Shown: in pieces, positions 30,046 through 39,850 of the stretch
Position numbering within the stretch: position 1 is the stretch's first letter
Layout: each line of letters opens with the position of its first letter
NCBI GenBank assembly: GCA_039621445.1
Contig: CP154954.1
Span: 76,518,073 to 76,582,072 of the forward strand
Reading direction: 5' to 3'
Length of the DNA stretch: 64,000 nucleotides
Origin: Euglena gracilis
Lineage: Eukaryota; Euglenida; Euglenophyceae; Euglenales
Program-made: the position numbers and the translations under genes
The notes under the pieces: model-generated
Told to the model about the DNA's origin: nothing
Databases searched by the model: none
The model's input: only the letters and a program-made list of their open reading frames with translations

Positions 30046-30890
30046 CATTGTGTACATGGCTGCCTGGTCTGGCGCCATTGGCTGTACCAAGCGGAAGGAA
30101 GTGGACATTTTTCAGTCAAGGTTCTCCCGAACCTGTCCAGGGGAAGTATTTCAGGGAAGATTACACGGTTCGATATCACCATTTCAAGCACATCTGTCAG
30201 GAATTGGGGGTGGATCCCCAAATTGATCTTTTTGCAAGCTCAAGTAATTCAAGGCGTGACAAGTATTTCAGCCTGGAAGAAGACTCATTACATCAGAATT
30301 GGCCCACAGATGTGCCATTGTGGTGCAATCCTCCTTGGTCCTTGTGGCCAGAGGTTGCCTACAAGATTGTGCTGCAGCCCTGCTCCATAATCTGTATAGC
30401 CCCAGGGTGGAGTTCATCACGGTTACAAGCTCTGTTGTTGCTGTCCGAGAAGGAGGTATACTTTGAAACTGGAGTGCGGTATTTTGATTTGGATGGCAGG
30501 CCCTGCAAAGGGACGAAGTGGCCAGAGTGGGCTTTACTGGTGAAGTCCACTGGAGAGCTTGATGACAGTTGGATCGATGAGCCTTGTGAGCTGCAGGACT
30601 GCAAGGTTGTCCCAATTTGGGCAGCCAATGCCACTCGAAGAAGGAGTTCGAGGAGAATGATGGAGGAGTTGAGAACCGGAACTTCAGTGAAACCCCTTTC
30701 TGTTGCAATTGTGCCTTTTGTTTGGGTTGGGAGTCCGTTGCTGGAAAGTTCGGGACAAGAATCCCCTTTTGCCACACCATTTACGGGTTGGGAGGCACTT
30801 TCCAAAAGCAAACCTGGCCCAGTAGCCCCAGGACGCACCAGAAAAATTGCACACGTCTTTTCCCGTTCCAAAGTTTTTGCACTGCTGTGA
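30009..30890 (+). CDS. second NPPW methyltransferase-like protein, intact frame, copy B
   Basis: 293 residues. A basic N-terminus, then HHFKHICQELGVDPQIDLFASSSNSRRDKYF (core from about residue 57; DLFAS at 73-77), LWCNPPWSLWPEV (NPPW at 107-110) and CIAPGWSSSRLQALLLL, then VYFETGVRYFDL and a Ser/Arg-rich tail. Same family fold as the antisense gene (EAFASWENARFPKFW ... ANPPW ... LIAPEW) and the MT domain of DIRS elements. It lies between the two ~180-bp direct repeats, in the pol sense direction. In copy A a 23-bp difference breaks it; which state is ancestral cannot be told from two copies. Methyltransferase activity is inference. Confidence 0.6.
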   Translation: MAKEIPEKDTQNTLCTWLPGLAPLAVPSGRKWTFFSQGSPEPVQGKYFREDYTVRYHHFKHICQELGVDPQIDLFASSSNSRRDKYFSLEEDSLHQNWPTDVPLWCNPPWSLWPEVAYKIVLQPCSIICIAPGWSSSRLQALLLLSEKEVYFETGVRYFDLDGRPCKGTKWPEWALLVKSTGELDDSWIDEPCELQDCKVVPIWAANATRRRSSRRMMEELRTGTSVKPLSVAIVPFVWVGSPLLESSGQESPFATPFTGWEALSKSKPGPVAPGRTRKIAHVFSRSKVFALL

Positions 30891-31510
30891 TGGGTTGGGA
30901 GGCAAATGCTTCAGCATTTTTGGGCCCAGCAGCCCCTTGTGCCACACCACACACTGTGCAATTATAGTCAATTGTCCATCAATTGTCCAATTGTGCTGTA
31001 AATCTATGGGCAGTCTTTGGTTCCAGACTGACTCGGCTCGGATCAACGCACACAATTTTGGGCAGAAGAAAGTTCACCAGATCGTGTCAATAAGGGTTGA
31101 CTCAAGAATTGTTGATTTCAATGTCAATTCTGGATTTTTGAAAGTCGTTTGTTCCTGGCCCTGCCATTTGTGGGTGCCGCTTCAAGGGGGCCCTGCCGGC
31201 CTGGGCTTCTGGGGGGTCTTCTGGAATAACTTGTGGTTTCTGGGGGGAAACCACAGGTTCCTCAGACGGCGTCTCAAGAGGGCCCAGGAGTGGGCAAGGG
31301 GGGGTTATGGAGTGTTGTATTGGACTGGCCTTGGTGGCAGCAGCTGTTTTACGCCTTAAGTGGTTCTCTTATACAGTACCCCCTGGACTGTGCCCCCCCC
31401 CCGTGGACAGCGCCCCCTCCCGTGAAAAAAAAACTTCCCCATTTCATTGCCAGCCGCCTAACTTCGTAGGTCGTCATGAATGGCCTGGGAGGGGTGTGTG
31501 GGAGGACAGC
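30891..31510. other. non-coding, as 256-875, copy C
   Basis: Same sequence as in copies A and B; nothing recognised. Confidence 0.5.
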
Positions 31511-31689
31511 TGGCAGAAGACACAGTACGAATAGCAAAAAATAAGTTCTGCTAATTCATTTCTGTGGGGAGAAATCAAACTGTACACAATGCCTCAGAAG
31601 TCTGGATTTGGTCTTGCTTGCCTTAAAATGTAAGATAAGTTCAATATAAAGCCAGCGGCCAAGGAAGTTCCTGAAAAGCCTCTCAGAAC
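31511..31689 (+). repeat. ~180-bp direct repeat DR-b, copy C
   Basis: Equivalent of 876-1054. Confidence 0.75.
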
Positions 31690-31762
31690 ACCCCCATCCT
31701 GAACCAACCAAGTGGACCAAGTGGCTGACGCTTTAATTCAACTAGTCCAATTTTCCAAGGCC

Positions 31763-32785
31763 ATTTATGTAGGTTTAGCCACCCGCTGTTGGACCGCCAC
31801 GGGGCAGCTCAAACTACTTGCCGTGGCTCGTCCGCTAGCGAGGGGCCACGCCCGTGGTAATCCGACCGATCAACGTTCGTCCACGTGCGCAGCCTCACAC
31901 GCCGATCGATCCCCGCGGTATGCCCTCTGCCCGTACGGGATCGATCTGGGCTCACACAGCGGGATCTGGGTCTCGAACCCACGACCTCCCGTGTGTGAGC
32001 CCAATGCCTTACCTAATCAGCTACTCGAGCGATATTCGGCTTGGTACTACGCGCCGGCGACCTACCTCCGTAGGATCCCCCTTTGCCGCACACACTCCCC
32101 TCCCAAGAGCCTTACCACACTAGCCCACTGCGTCACTATGGCCCTTGCCCCTGCAGCTCGGGTTATGTCTCACACGGCCCTAGTTGGCTGAGTGCCTCTC
32201 ACAATTACTGAGTCACCAGGCTGCCGACCCCTGCAGCTCGGGTTTACTGTTGCCGGCAGTATACGTTTTGTCGTCTTTCACGGGCTCTGCCGCCTTGGAG
32301 CGTCCTCCTTAGCATCGACTTGAGGATTTGGAACGGTGTAGGAGTTTCAGTCTCCCTAGACTCGGCGGGTCCGCCTCCGCCTTCCGGGCGCCGTGGGATC
32401 AGGCTCTGATTTCCCGGTTTGTGTGGCATTAGACGGGTTCCCCTGCTACCATGTATGTCGTTTTAGCCACTCGCTGTTGGACGGCCACGGGGCAGCTCAT
32501 ATTACTTGCCGTGGCTCGTCCGCCAGCGAGGGGGCACGCCCGTGGTACTCCGACCGATCAACGTTCGCCCACATGCGCAGCCTCACGCGCCGATCGATCC
32601 CCGTGGTATGCCCTCTGCCCGTACGGGATCGATCAGGACACACACAGCGGGATCTGGGTCTCGAACCCACGACCTCCTGTGTGTGAGCCCAATGCGTTAC
32701 CGAATGAGCTATCTGAGCGATACTCGGCTTGGTACTACGCGCCGGCGACCTACCTCCGTAGAATCTCCCGTATGCCACACACAGC
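31763..32785 (-). mobile_element. dimeric tRNA-Val-like SINE, copy C
   Basis: Same site and AGGCC duplication (31758-31762, 32786-32790). Substitutions include GTACTCC for GTAATCC and GCGTTACC for GCCTTACC in the A-box region of the first head. Confidence 0.8.
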
Positions 32786-33506
32786 AGGCCCGTAATGCCT
32801 ACAGTGCTATGCTTTTGATTCCTGGTTTTGGTGGGCTGAGATTCCACACTCTGTTAACCCCCTACAAGAGGCTTTGGAACCAAAACCTGGAGAAGTATGG
32901 GGCATTTTGGCATCCACCCCCAATCCTCCTGGGGCTGGCAAAGGCGCCTATGCCCACTGATATTTGTCATTGTGTACACAACTGATTTTTTGCTCACGAA
33001 TCCTCTGTTTATACCGATGCTCAGACTCAGAAAGTCAGATCGTTTGACTTTATCACAAGTCAAACGAACCACCAGTGTGTTGGGTAGGGCACGCTACATC
33101 AAGATTAAGTGTAAACGACAAAAATTCCATCAGTGGGAAAGGGTTGTGTCCATTTCCCAGTGTCCCCAAATAAGTACATTTCATTTAATGATGTGCTATG
33201 TGGCTGCTACACGTTTATTCGTCAGACGTGGGGCCCTCCTAGTTTCATTAAAACCCCCCTTCAGGGCCATAAGTGCAGACACCATTGCTTCCATCACAAA
33301 ATACTTTTTGGCCAAACACGGAGTACCCCCCAGGTGTGGGGGGCCCAGTCCACCAGAGGAGCAGGGGTTGGTTTGCTCAAAGACATTTGGCCTTTCTGCC
33401 CAAGAAGTTTGTGAAATTGGCCAGTGAAGGGGGGTGGAGGTTTTTGCAGCCCAACAGCAAAGATTTGGTGCTCAAAGTGCCCTTGAACATGCCTTGGCCC
33501 CCCTAA
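32786..33506 (+). pseudogene. tyrosine recombinase remnant, copy C
   Basis: Copy of 2151-2875, sharing the 4-bp shortening seen in copy B. Confidence 0.7.
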
Positions 33507-33541
33507 TTTCAGTGCACAATCTGGCCTCACAAGCGCAAAGT

Positions 33542-33628
33542 CTGGAGCCCGGGGTGTCTCGTACTCCCTCGAGGAAAACCGACAAAGGAGGAAGGGACCA
33601 TTCGGGCTCCGCACTGCGAGATGGTGAG
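33542..33628. repeat. inverted-repeat-like block after recombinase, copy C
   Basis: Copy of 2911-2997 with the GGGG variant of copy B. Confidence 0.5.
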
Positions 33629-33846
33629 GTCCGGCTTTCTTTGCCAGCTGCTCTGTTCTGGTGTGTTGTGTGCGCGCGGGGGGTAATTCTTACTGCTTTT
33701 TGTTGCCGCAGTTGGCTGATTCTTAATTCTGCCCTTCGACCTCAAGGAGAAAGTACTTTACTTTTACGAGTTCAACTGGAATTATTTTACGAAGAGTTTC
33801 CATTCACAAAGACCATCACTTTTATCAACTGGTGGACCGAACTTTT

Positions 33847-34125
33847 TTTATTCTGCAGTTGCTGTTTGTAGTCCCGAAACATCCGCAAAAGCGGTTTTCA
33901 TGTCTGCAAACGCAGTTTGTATGTCTGCATTCGTGGTTTGGATGGTAGTAATCACCGTTTCTCGTTCTTGGAGTTCCGCATTCGCGGTTTGTAAGCTCAG
34001 AATCACCGCATCGCGGGATTGGATCTCCTTTTCGGACCTTCAACTTCCTGGACGAAGAATTCAACTCTTCGAGTTCAACTGGAATTATTCCCAGAAGTAT
34101 TGCAATTGTGAAGACAAAGGTCAAA
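33847..34125 (-). pseudogene. antisense coiled-coil gene, 3' part only, copy C
   Basis: Keeps the Gln/Thr/Ala-rich coiled-coil frame and stop of 3216-3410, but the ATG exon is missing because homology ends at 34280. Confidence 0.4.
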
Positions 34126-34127
34126 AA

Positions 34128-34189
34128 GGGTTAGGGTTAGGGTTAGGGTTAGGGTTAGGGTTAGGGTTAGGGTTAGGGTTAGGGTTAGG
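34128..34189 (+). repeat. interstitial TTAGGG tract, copy C
   Basis: About 10 perfect units, one more than in copies A and B. Confidence 0.95.
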
Positions 34190-34324
34190 AAGAATGAATT
34201 TCAAAGAACTTCAGACTGCCAAGAAGAACTTCAAAGAACTTCCAAGAGGGCAGCAGCTGCTGGAGAAGGTGTTGACACAGCAGCTGCTGCAGAAGCTGTA
34301 GAGGCGGCAGCTGCACATCAGTCC

Positions 34325-35197
34325 GTGGCCATAGCAACCCCCCCACGCCCCACCACATCAAAGATTTCAAAATCCCCCACTCAACATGAGGATGGCCATG
34401 GACCATGGACAAACGTGGTCAGGATGGGAGGAAGACAGAAAGGGAGTATCACCACAGGTCCAACAGACTCCACCCCTTTTTCTCTGCTCCCCTCCTTACA
34501 GGGACAAAGCAAGGGCTATGGCAGCTTTTCAAGAAATATCAGAAAGCCTAGGGATTCAGGTCAAAATCAAGGCTGTGGCAGCCATTATTCAACAGGGCCT
34601 GGGGCCCAGATTCAAGGCTATGGCAGCCATCATGCAAGAGGGCAGTGGGCCCAGGGGCAAGGCTATGGCACCCAGTATCCCAATCTGGAAAGATCCCATT
34701 GGGGGAAAGGTATGTCCAACTTTCTCCCCAACACCCTCAGAAACAAACTACCCAGGGGCAGCCAGCCCATGCCAGGACAGGGGACAGAGAAGAGACAAGG
34801 GAAGGCATGGAGAGAAGGCCAATGGAGACCAGGCAGGCCTGATGGCCAATATGGCCCTAAAGGCCAATACATTCAGGCCAATACATTCAAGACCATCCAC
34901 AGCCCTTGGGGGGGAGGCCCAAGATTGGCTAAGACACCCCCCCCAGAAGATAATCAGCCCAGCATTATATGTACCTCCCCACTGCAGACACAGACCTTCC
35001 CACATCATTCGAAAACAGGGGGAAAGCCTGTCTTTGGGAAGCCCTATGGCAGGGCCAGCTGTAGCCCCAGTGATGGGGCAGCCAGAGGTGGCCCCAGTGA
35101 TGGGGCAGCCAGGGTGAAGGAGCCCAGTTATGGGGTCTATGGAATCCCCAGACACATTACACCCAGGGGTGCCCCCTTACAGGGCCCTGCGGGCTAG
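34325..35197 (+). CDS. Gag-like protein of second DIRS-like element
   Basis: 290-residue frame, rich in Gly, Gln, Tyr, Ser and His with short imperfect repeats (QGYGSHHARGQ, QGQGYGTQYP, PSDGAARGGPSDGAAR), basic overall. No Cys-His zinc knuckle. Another overlapping frame (34386-35117) is also open, with Met/Ala/Lys-rich repeats (KAMAAIMQ), so which frame is used is uncertain. Position before RT and likeness to the decayed Gag of the unit support a structural role. Confidence 0.5.
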   Translation: MAIATPPRPTTSKISKSPTQHEDGHGPWTNVVRMGGRQKGSITTGPTDSTPFSLLPSLQGQSKGYGSFSRNIRKPRDSGQNQGCGSHYSTGPGAQIQGYGSHHARGQWAQGQGYGTQYPNLERSHWGKGMSNFLPNTLRNKLPRGSQPMPGQGTEKRQGKAWREGQWRPGRPDGQYGPKGQYIQANTFKTIHSPWGGGPRLAKTPPPEDNQPSIICTSPLQTQTFPHHSKTGGKPVFGKPYGRASCSPSDGAARGGPSDGAARVKEPSYGVYGIPRHITPRGAPLQGPAG

Positions 35198-36130
35198 CAT
35201 TTCCCATTGGGTCAAAGCAGGAACCAGCAGAGAGGTATTAAACCTAATAAGGGAGGGGGTTATGGCAGATCTTCCCCTCCCCCCTCAGATGTCCTTAAAA
35301 ATTCCCTTCAAACCCTCCCAAGAGATCATGACTGCGAAGAAAATTCTCAGGGAATACGAATGTGCAGGGGCAACCAGGCAAATCCCACCAGAGGAGGCAA
35401 ATCATTTTTTCCCTTACTTCATATTTCTAAATAAAGAAGGGTAGAAGGCCAAAGAAAGATTAATTTCAGATTGTCGACAATTAAATCTCCACTTCAACCC
35501 CCAGAAGTTCAGACTGGAACACATGGGAAACATCTTCCCATATTTATGAAAACGTTGGTTTTGTGGAAAAATAGATCTGAAAGATGCTTATTTTCACCTG
35601 ATGCTGCACAGCAGCCTGGAAAAACATGTTTGCATGCAAGTGGGGGGGAAACTTGGCAGTGTCAAGCTGCATGCTTTGGCATCAGCAGCCTGCCACAAAA
35701 ATTTCTGACTCTCATGAGAGTCTGGGAAAGGAAATGTAGAAAGGAGGGAAAGGTGGTTTTCATCTACCTGGACGACATTTTGCTGTTGGCCCCCAGCAAA
35801 AAGACAGCAGCCCAACATCTGGCAGAAATAAAAAAGGACCTTTTAATGGCAGGTTTCAGATTAAACCTCCCCAAATCCTGTCTCGAACCCACACAGGAAA
35901 TAAAGCTTTTGCGCCAGTGGATCAATTTGAAAACAGGCGAACTGAAAATTCCTCAGGAAAAACTAAAATCCTTAAGAAAGCAGCTAGGCAAAGTGCTCAC
36001 AGCACAAAAAATGACCTGCAGAAAACTCAGCTCCATTTTGGGGCCAGTCAGAAGCTGTTTAGTCTCAATGCCGTTTCTCAGAATTCTGACAGATCAACTG
36101 TGCAAAATGGTGGATCTGCGCACAAAGTAG
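35198..36130 (+). pseudogene. reverse transcriptase of second DIRS-like element
   Basis: Motifs in order: HWVKAGTSREVLNLI, PYFIFLNKEG (35400-35440), ERLISDCRQLNL (35450-35490), GKIDLKDAYFHLML (about 35565-35605), then in the next frame ACFGISSLPQKF, then VVFIYLDDILLLAP with YLDD at 35765-35776 and GFRLNLPKSCLEPTQE, ending LRTK. In-frame stops at 35442-35444 and 35547-35549 and a frame change in the G-run at 35642-35648 make it defective; a stop follows at 36128. Otherwise the catalytic residues (DLKDAYFH, YLDD) are complete. Confidence 0.85.
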
Positions 36131-36178
36131 GGTTGGGACCACACCCTAACCATTCCCCAGGGGGTCAAGGATCAAATT

Positions 36179-37066
36179 GTGGAATTAAAAGAATTTTTAC
36201 AGCCGGGTGCTAGCAGGGCAAGTCTCAGTCCCAGGCCTCTCGGAAACTCTTCTCAGACAGCAGCACCTGGAAATGGGGGGGGGGCTGGACAAAGATTCCG
36301 GCCAAAAGGTGCAGGATTTTTGGAAGGAACTGTCCTTCATATCAATCAAAAGGAGTTGCAGGCTGCAGTGGAAAAATTAAAAGCTTTAGCCAAACCAAAA
36401 CAAACAATTGTGCTTCGTGTGGACAGCCAGGTGGCTGTAAGTTGTTTAAAAAAGTGGGGAGGCAAAAAGCCCTACCTAAATTCCATCTTAAAACCCCTGC
36501 TGTATAACTGTCAGGACAAGCAAATCAACTTGCAGGTGGTTTGGGTTCCCACAAAGGAGCAATTGGCAGACTCCCTGTCCAGGGAGCAAAAGGACCGAGG
36601 GGATTATACCCTAAACCTAAACATCTTTCACCAAATTCTTCAATTTTTCAGAAAGGACATAACCCCAGAGGTGGACATGTTTTGCACACCCAGCAACAAA
36701 AAATTCCCCAAGTTTGTTTGTCGATACCCCCACAGAGGGGCATTGCTGGTGGACGCCTTGAAGGCAGATTTAAGGGGCCTCCCCCCCTGTTTATGCAAAC
36801 CCCCCTTGGAGCACCATTCCCCAGTGGGTTCACAAATTAATGTTAAACCCAGACCTAACTTGTATGTCGATCGTACCCCACTGGGCTTCGACATCATGGT
36901 GGCACCAATTAATGTCAATCACACAGCCAGGCAGCAAAGTTTGACTCCCCTGTGGGGTCTGTTCACCAACTGCTGGGGGGAGGAGATGCCGCGCCAAGGA
37001 GGAATTTGGCCTGCTGGATTGTGTCAGGCAAATATTACAATCCCAGGAAGTTTCGATGTCCAGTAG
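36179..37066 (+). CDS. RNase H and methyltransferase-like domains of second DIRS-like element
   Basis: 295-residue open frame. RNase H: LHINQKELQAAVEKLKAL, LRVDSQVAVSCLKKWGGKKPYL, VVWVPTKEQLADSLSRE, which covers the middle and C-terminal catalytic Asp. The first box (DSSTWKWGGG near 36255-36280) is in a neighbouring frame across a G-run. The MT-like domain follows: VDMFCTPSNKKFPKFVCRYP, then LCKPPLEH where relatives have NPPW, then DIMVAP. The missing NPPW suggests a dead methyltransferase. It continues the RT frame after one stop. Confidence 0.75.
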   Translation: MELKEFLQPGASRASLSPRPLGNSSQTAAPGNGGGAGQRFRPKGAGFLEGTVLHINQKELQAAVEKLKALAKPKQTIVLRVDSQVAVSCLKKWGGKKPYLNSILKPLLYNCQDKQINLQVVWVPTKEQLADSLSREQKDRGDYTLNLNIFHQILQFFRKDITPEVDMFCTPSNKKFPKFVCRYPHRGALLVDALKADLRGLPPCLCKPPLEHHSPVGSQINVKPRPNLYVDRTPLGFDIMVAPINVNHTARQQSLTPLWGLFTNCWGEEMPRQGGIWPAGLCQANITIPGSFDVQ

Positions 37067-37073
37067 CGACACT

Positions 37074-37930
37074 TACAAAAAAATCTTGGAAATGCCAAAA
37101 GATATGACTCAGCCTTCAGGACATTGGTGGGCCAATTGTTGCACAAAGGGGTGCCCCTGCAGGACTGAACGGTCCACAAGATGGCCGAGGCCATCCTTGA
37201 TCTTGCTGTTCACAGCCTCAACACTGCACGAAATGCATATGCAGCAGCTTTATTACTCCCAGGGTTTGGTTCATTGAGGTTTTCCCGCTTTTGGCTCCAT
37301 TGAGAAGAAAATGGATTCTAATGTCTGCAGGTATGCCCACTTTTGGGACCCCACCGAATTTCTAGAGAACATAATCAGAAATTCAAAGCCCCTCTCAGAA
37401 CTGTCTTTGAAAGAGCTCAGAAACAGACTCATCATCTGTTGGAGGCTGTTGGCCCTCCGCAGGGGGGTTCATCTAGCCAGAACCCAGCGAAAAATCAGTT
37501 TTGTGGGGAAAATTTTTTTCATTTTGTTGAAAAGGACAGGGTGGCAGTACCCAAGGTGGGAGGAGATTTTGAATTTGCCACAAAGCCCCTCATAAGCCCC
37601 TGGAAATTAATGAAAGAATATGTGGAAAGGACAGCCCACATGGTTGGGCGCAAAAAAAATTATTACAATATTTTTACGGTAAAAGACCTTTGGCCTCAGA
37701 AGGAGTGAATTACCTCGCCCAAAAGTGTTGCAAGAGGGGCGGTGGACACCAACAAATTGGAAACCCCACAGCACCAGAGGGGCTTGGGTTTTATGGTGGA
37801 AGAATGCGGGCTTTCAACTGGAAGAAGTTCAGGTACTGGGTCAGTGGAAAAATTTTGGAGCTTTTAAGACCCATTATTTGAGGCTGGGAGTCGTCTCAAA
37901 AATTCAAAAAATTATGGACCAAAGGGGGGT
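37074..37930 (+). pseudogene. tyrosine recombinase of second DIRS-like element
   Basis: Frames together give the helix region VHSLNTARNAYAAALLLPGFGSLRF, then LRNRLIICWRLLALRRGVHLA (box I Arg, CGC at 37458), a middle β-region read in another frame (KDRVAVPKVG), and KPHSTRGAWVLWWKNAGF...VLGQWKNFGAFKTHYLR. The last holds box II H-x-x-R (CAC 37767-37769, AGA 37776-37778), the GxW and the Tyr nucleophile (TAT 37875-37877). All four signature residues are present, but at least two frame changes and an early stop (37595) break the gene. Confidence 0.8.
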
Positions 37931-38380
37931 GCACAGTGCCTCACCATCTCGAAGTGCGGAGCCCGAAACGTCTGGGACTCCCACGACAGAGGAAGGGGGG
38001 GGGAGGGACCAAGAGGGCGCACGCAAAATGGTGAGCCCAACCCCCACCAAAAAAATCAGCAGAAAAATAAAAACATCCCAGCCAGAAAGGGGACCCCCCC
38101 AAGCCAAACAACCCCAACCACCCACCCAGGAAAACACCAGAAAGGGACAGCCATCCCCTCCGGAAAAGAAAACAGCACCCCACCATCTCGCAGTGCGGAG
38201 CCCGAATGGTCCCTCCGCACCAAACGCACCAGAGCAATCCAAACAACACCGCCGGCGAGCAAGGCAAGGTCTTTGTGCTTCGCCCTCGGTGTCCCTTCCT
38301 CCCTTGTCGTTTTTCCTCGAGTAGAGTACGTAGCTTTGCCCTCGGGCCTTCCTCCCTTGTCGGTTTTCTCGAAGGGAAGG
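37931..38380. repeat. repeated inverted-repeat-like blocks at the DIRS 3' end
   Basis: CACCATCTCG(A/C)AGTGCGGAGCCCGAA occurs at about 37943 and 38181. CTTCCTCCCTTGTCG plus TTTTCTCGA occurs at about 38297 and 38350. Both words are reverse complements of pieces of the block after the recombinase in the tandem unit (2911-2997). This fits DIRS inverted terminal repeats and internal complementary region, or nested copies of a small element. A Pro/Lys-rich open frame (37725-38324) runs through it and is not called. Confidence 0.55.
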
Positions 38381-39136
38381 GAAGGAAGTGCGAAGGGAGC
38401 CCCGGAATATATCTTGAAAAATGATGTCCATTTTCAACAAAAAAAAAGTTGTCACTTTCTTTTCTGTGCCCCAAAAAATCCAAAAATGCCCAAGAGTGCT
38501 GACGGCATAATTGGAGAAGAAGGCGTTGCGATATTTCGTCCGTGCAAGAGGTTGCAATCGCGTCACAGACTCACGTCCACCACCATCGCTGTGCCTCTGT
38601 TGTGGCCCGTTGGCATAGAAACTTCCGGTCTGCGCGCAGCTGCCCCATTGACCAATCGTCGAGGTCCAGCGCTGCAAGGGGCGAGCACACATCAAAAGAA
38701 ATGGAAAAGCTGGCAATAATCCTTTTTCGTCAAAGGCCTACCGTCACCCCCACCCCTCATTTCGGTTTAGGGTGGGCACTTTGGGGGGGGGGGGTATTTG
38801 AAAATTGTTATTGCTGGGTCCCTGATGTAACCATCCTAAAAAAAAGCCTGCTTCCGAACATGACAAAGTCAGGCAGAACAGGCCCAACGCAGGGTGCAAA
38901 GCTACCCTGGGGTACGAAAACCCCTCAAAATGAGCTGTTTCCGAAAGAATTCCCTTCGCCCTGGAACCTTTTCAATTGAACGTGGGTCGGACCCTCCAGC
39001 GAGGTCCCGGGCTCACGGGGTGGTGGGTGACAATTGGAGCTCCAGCAAAAATAAAAAAACCAGTACTGCAGATCTTGCTTGAACGTTGCCGTATTTGTCA
39101 CAACTTTCAATGTTTCAAGGAATACTCGGCCGGCAG
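38381..39136. other. start of single-copy region, no gene called
   Basis: Ordinary composition with A-runs (38441, 38838) and a G-run (38784). Short frames on both strands; nothing recognised. Confidence 0.4.
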
Positions 39137-39267
39137 TTCCACCGACACTCCTTCCCGCCGCCGGCGGGCAGCGACCTCCGATTCCGTCCTACGGGCCCGA
39201 GTTACAGCGACGTGCAGTGGCCGGTCGCCCTCAACAATAGCGTCCCACTCGTGGCCAGGCAAAGTCG
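39137..39267 (+). CDS. candidate internal exon, unknown protein
   Basis: 131 nt between a CGGCAG acceptor and a CG|GTGAGG donor. The frame FHRHSFPPPAGSDLRF...VQWPVALNNSVPLVAR has strongly G/C-ending codons, unlike surrounding AT-richer DNA. I do not recognise a family. The opposite strand is also open (HEWDAIVEGDRPLHVAV) with weaker third-base bias, so strand is not certain. Confidence 0.4.
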
Positions 39268-39850
39268 GTGAGGTGGCCCGTGCTTCCCCTCTGCTCCAAA
39301 GCAACAGGTTGCCTTGACTGGTCTATCCTTGATAGATTCTTTTGTTGTGGTTTTCACCTGGCCCGGCGAACTGATGCTTCGACACCTTTCAACAGAACAA
39401 AACTGTCCGAAGGTCACGAATGTTAGCAAAAAAAGATAATGCTGATCGTTGGGCTAATGTTGGATTATGCATCCAGCAGCCACAACCTGAAAGATCCACC
39501 CTTCTTTTCCATTGCTTGGATATGTGTGGTGCTGTTGCCAAAGAACAAAAACGAGATTAGGTTGACCACCCTGTTTTCGTGCTGGGAAGCTCCTTGCTTG
39601 GCTCGTTAAAAAAAAAAGACCCTGGGATGAAATGAATGAAAACAGGTCGTTTGAGATGTGGCTTTTACTTGGGTAATAATTGGCGTTTACTCAACCAAGA
39701 ATCGCAAATGCGAGTGAGACATTCTGATGAGGCACGCTGACATGATGATGCCTTGGAGATGGACCTGCAAATGCAAGGAAAAATAAGAAAATAAGACAAT
39801 AATAAGATACTATACAAATGGATTGTATAGTTTTGCCAACGTACTTAATC
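39268..39850. other. intergenic or intron, nothing recognised
   Basis: No supported feature. AT-rich with an A-run at 39608. Confidence 0.35.

Larger units (their letters stand above)
12408..30635 (+). repeat. 12.4-kb tandem unit, copy B, interrupted by an LTR element
   Basis: This is a second head-to-tail copy of the unit. It is longer than copy A almost entirely because a 5840-bp LTR retrotransposon (23558-29397) with a 4-bp target duplication was added. Removing that insertion gives about 12.38 kb. Differences from A are sparse: for example a 2-bp loss near 14551, a GTTAAGG variant in the telomere tract, and the absence of 23 bp at 30102. Low divergence indicates recent duplication or homogenisation. 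Confidence 0.9.
30636..34280 (+). repeat. 12.4-kb tandem unit, copy C (first 3.6 kb only)
   Basis: Co-linear with 1-3643 of copy A. Identity stops abruptly after 34280, inside a CAG/CTG-rich stretch (CAGCAGCTGCTGGAG type). Beyond that point A and B continue into an antisense coiled-coil gene, while this copy continues into the Gag region of a different DIRS-like element. The junction looks like a recombination breakpoint or element boundary. Confidence 0.88.
34281..38380 (+). mobile_element. second DIRS-like retroelement, better preserved
   Basis: Domain order Gag, RT, RNase H, MT, tyrosine recombinase on one strand, which defines the DIRS class; tyrosine-recombinase retroelements have no integrase and insert circular DNA without target duplication. 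It starts where homology to the tandem unit stops and ends in short inverted-repeat-like sequence. Stops and frameshifts are few but present, so it is inactive. Ends are approximate. Confidence 0.8.

Noticed and set aside
1-34280. Bacterial or plasmid DNA
   Set aside because: No Shine-Dalgarno-led gene strings, rRNA or replication genes; SINE, telomere repeats and retroelements are eukaryotic.
37725-38324. 199-residue Pro/Lys-rich ORF downstream of the recombinase
   Set aside because: Its first 60 residues are the recombinase C-terminus; the rest is low-complexity translation of the inverted-repeat blocks.
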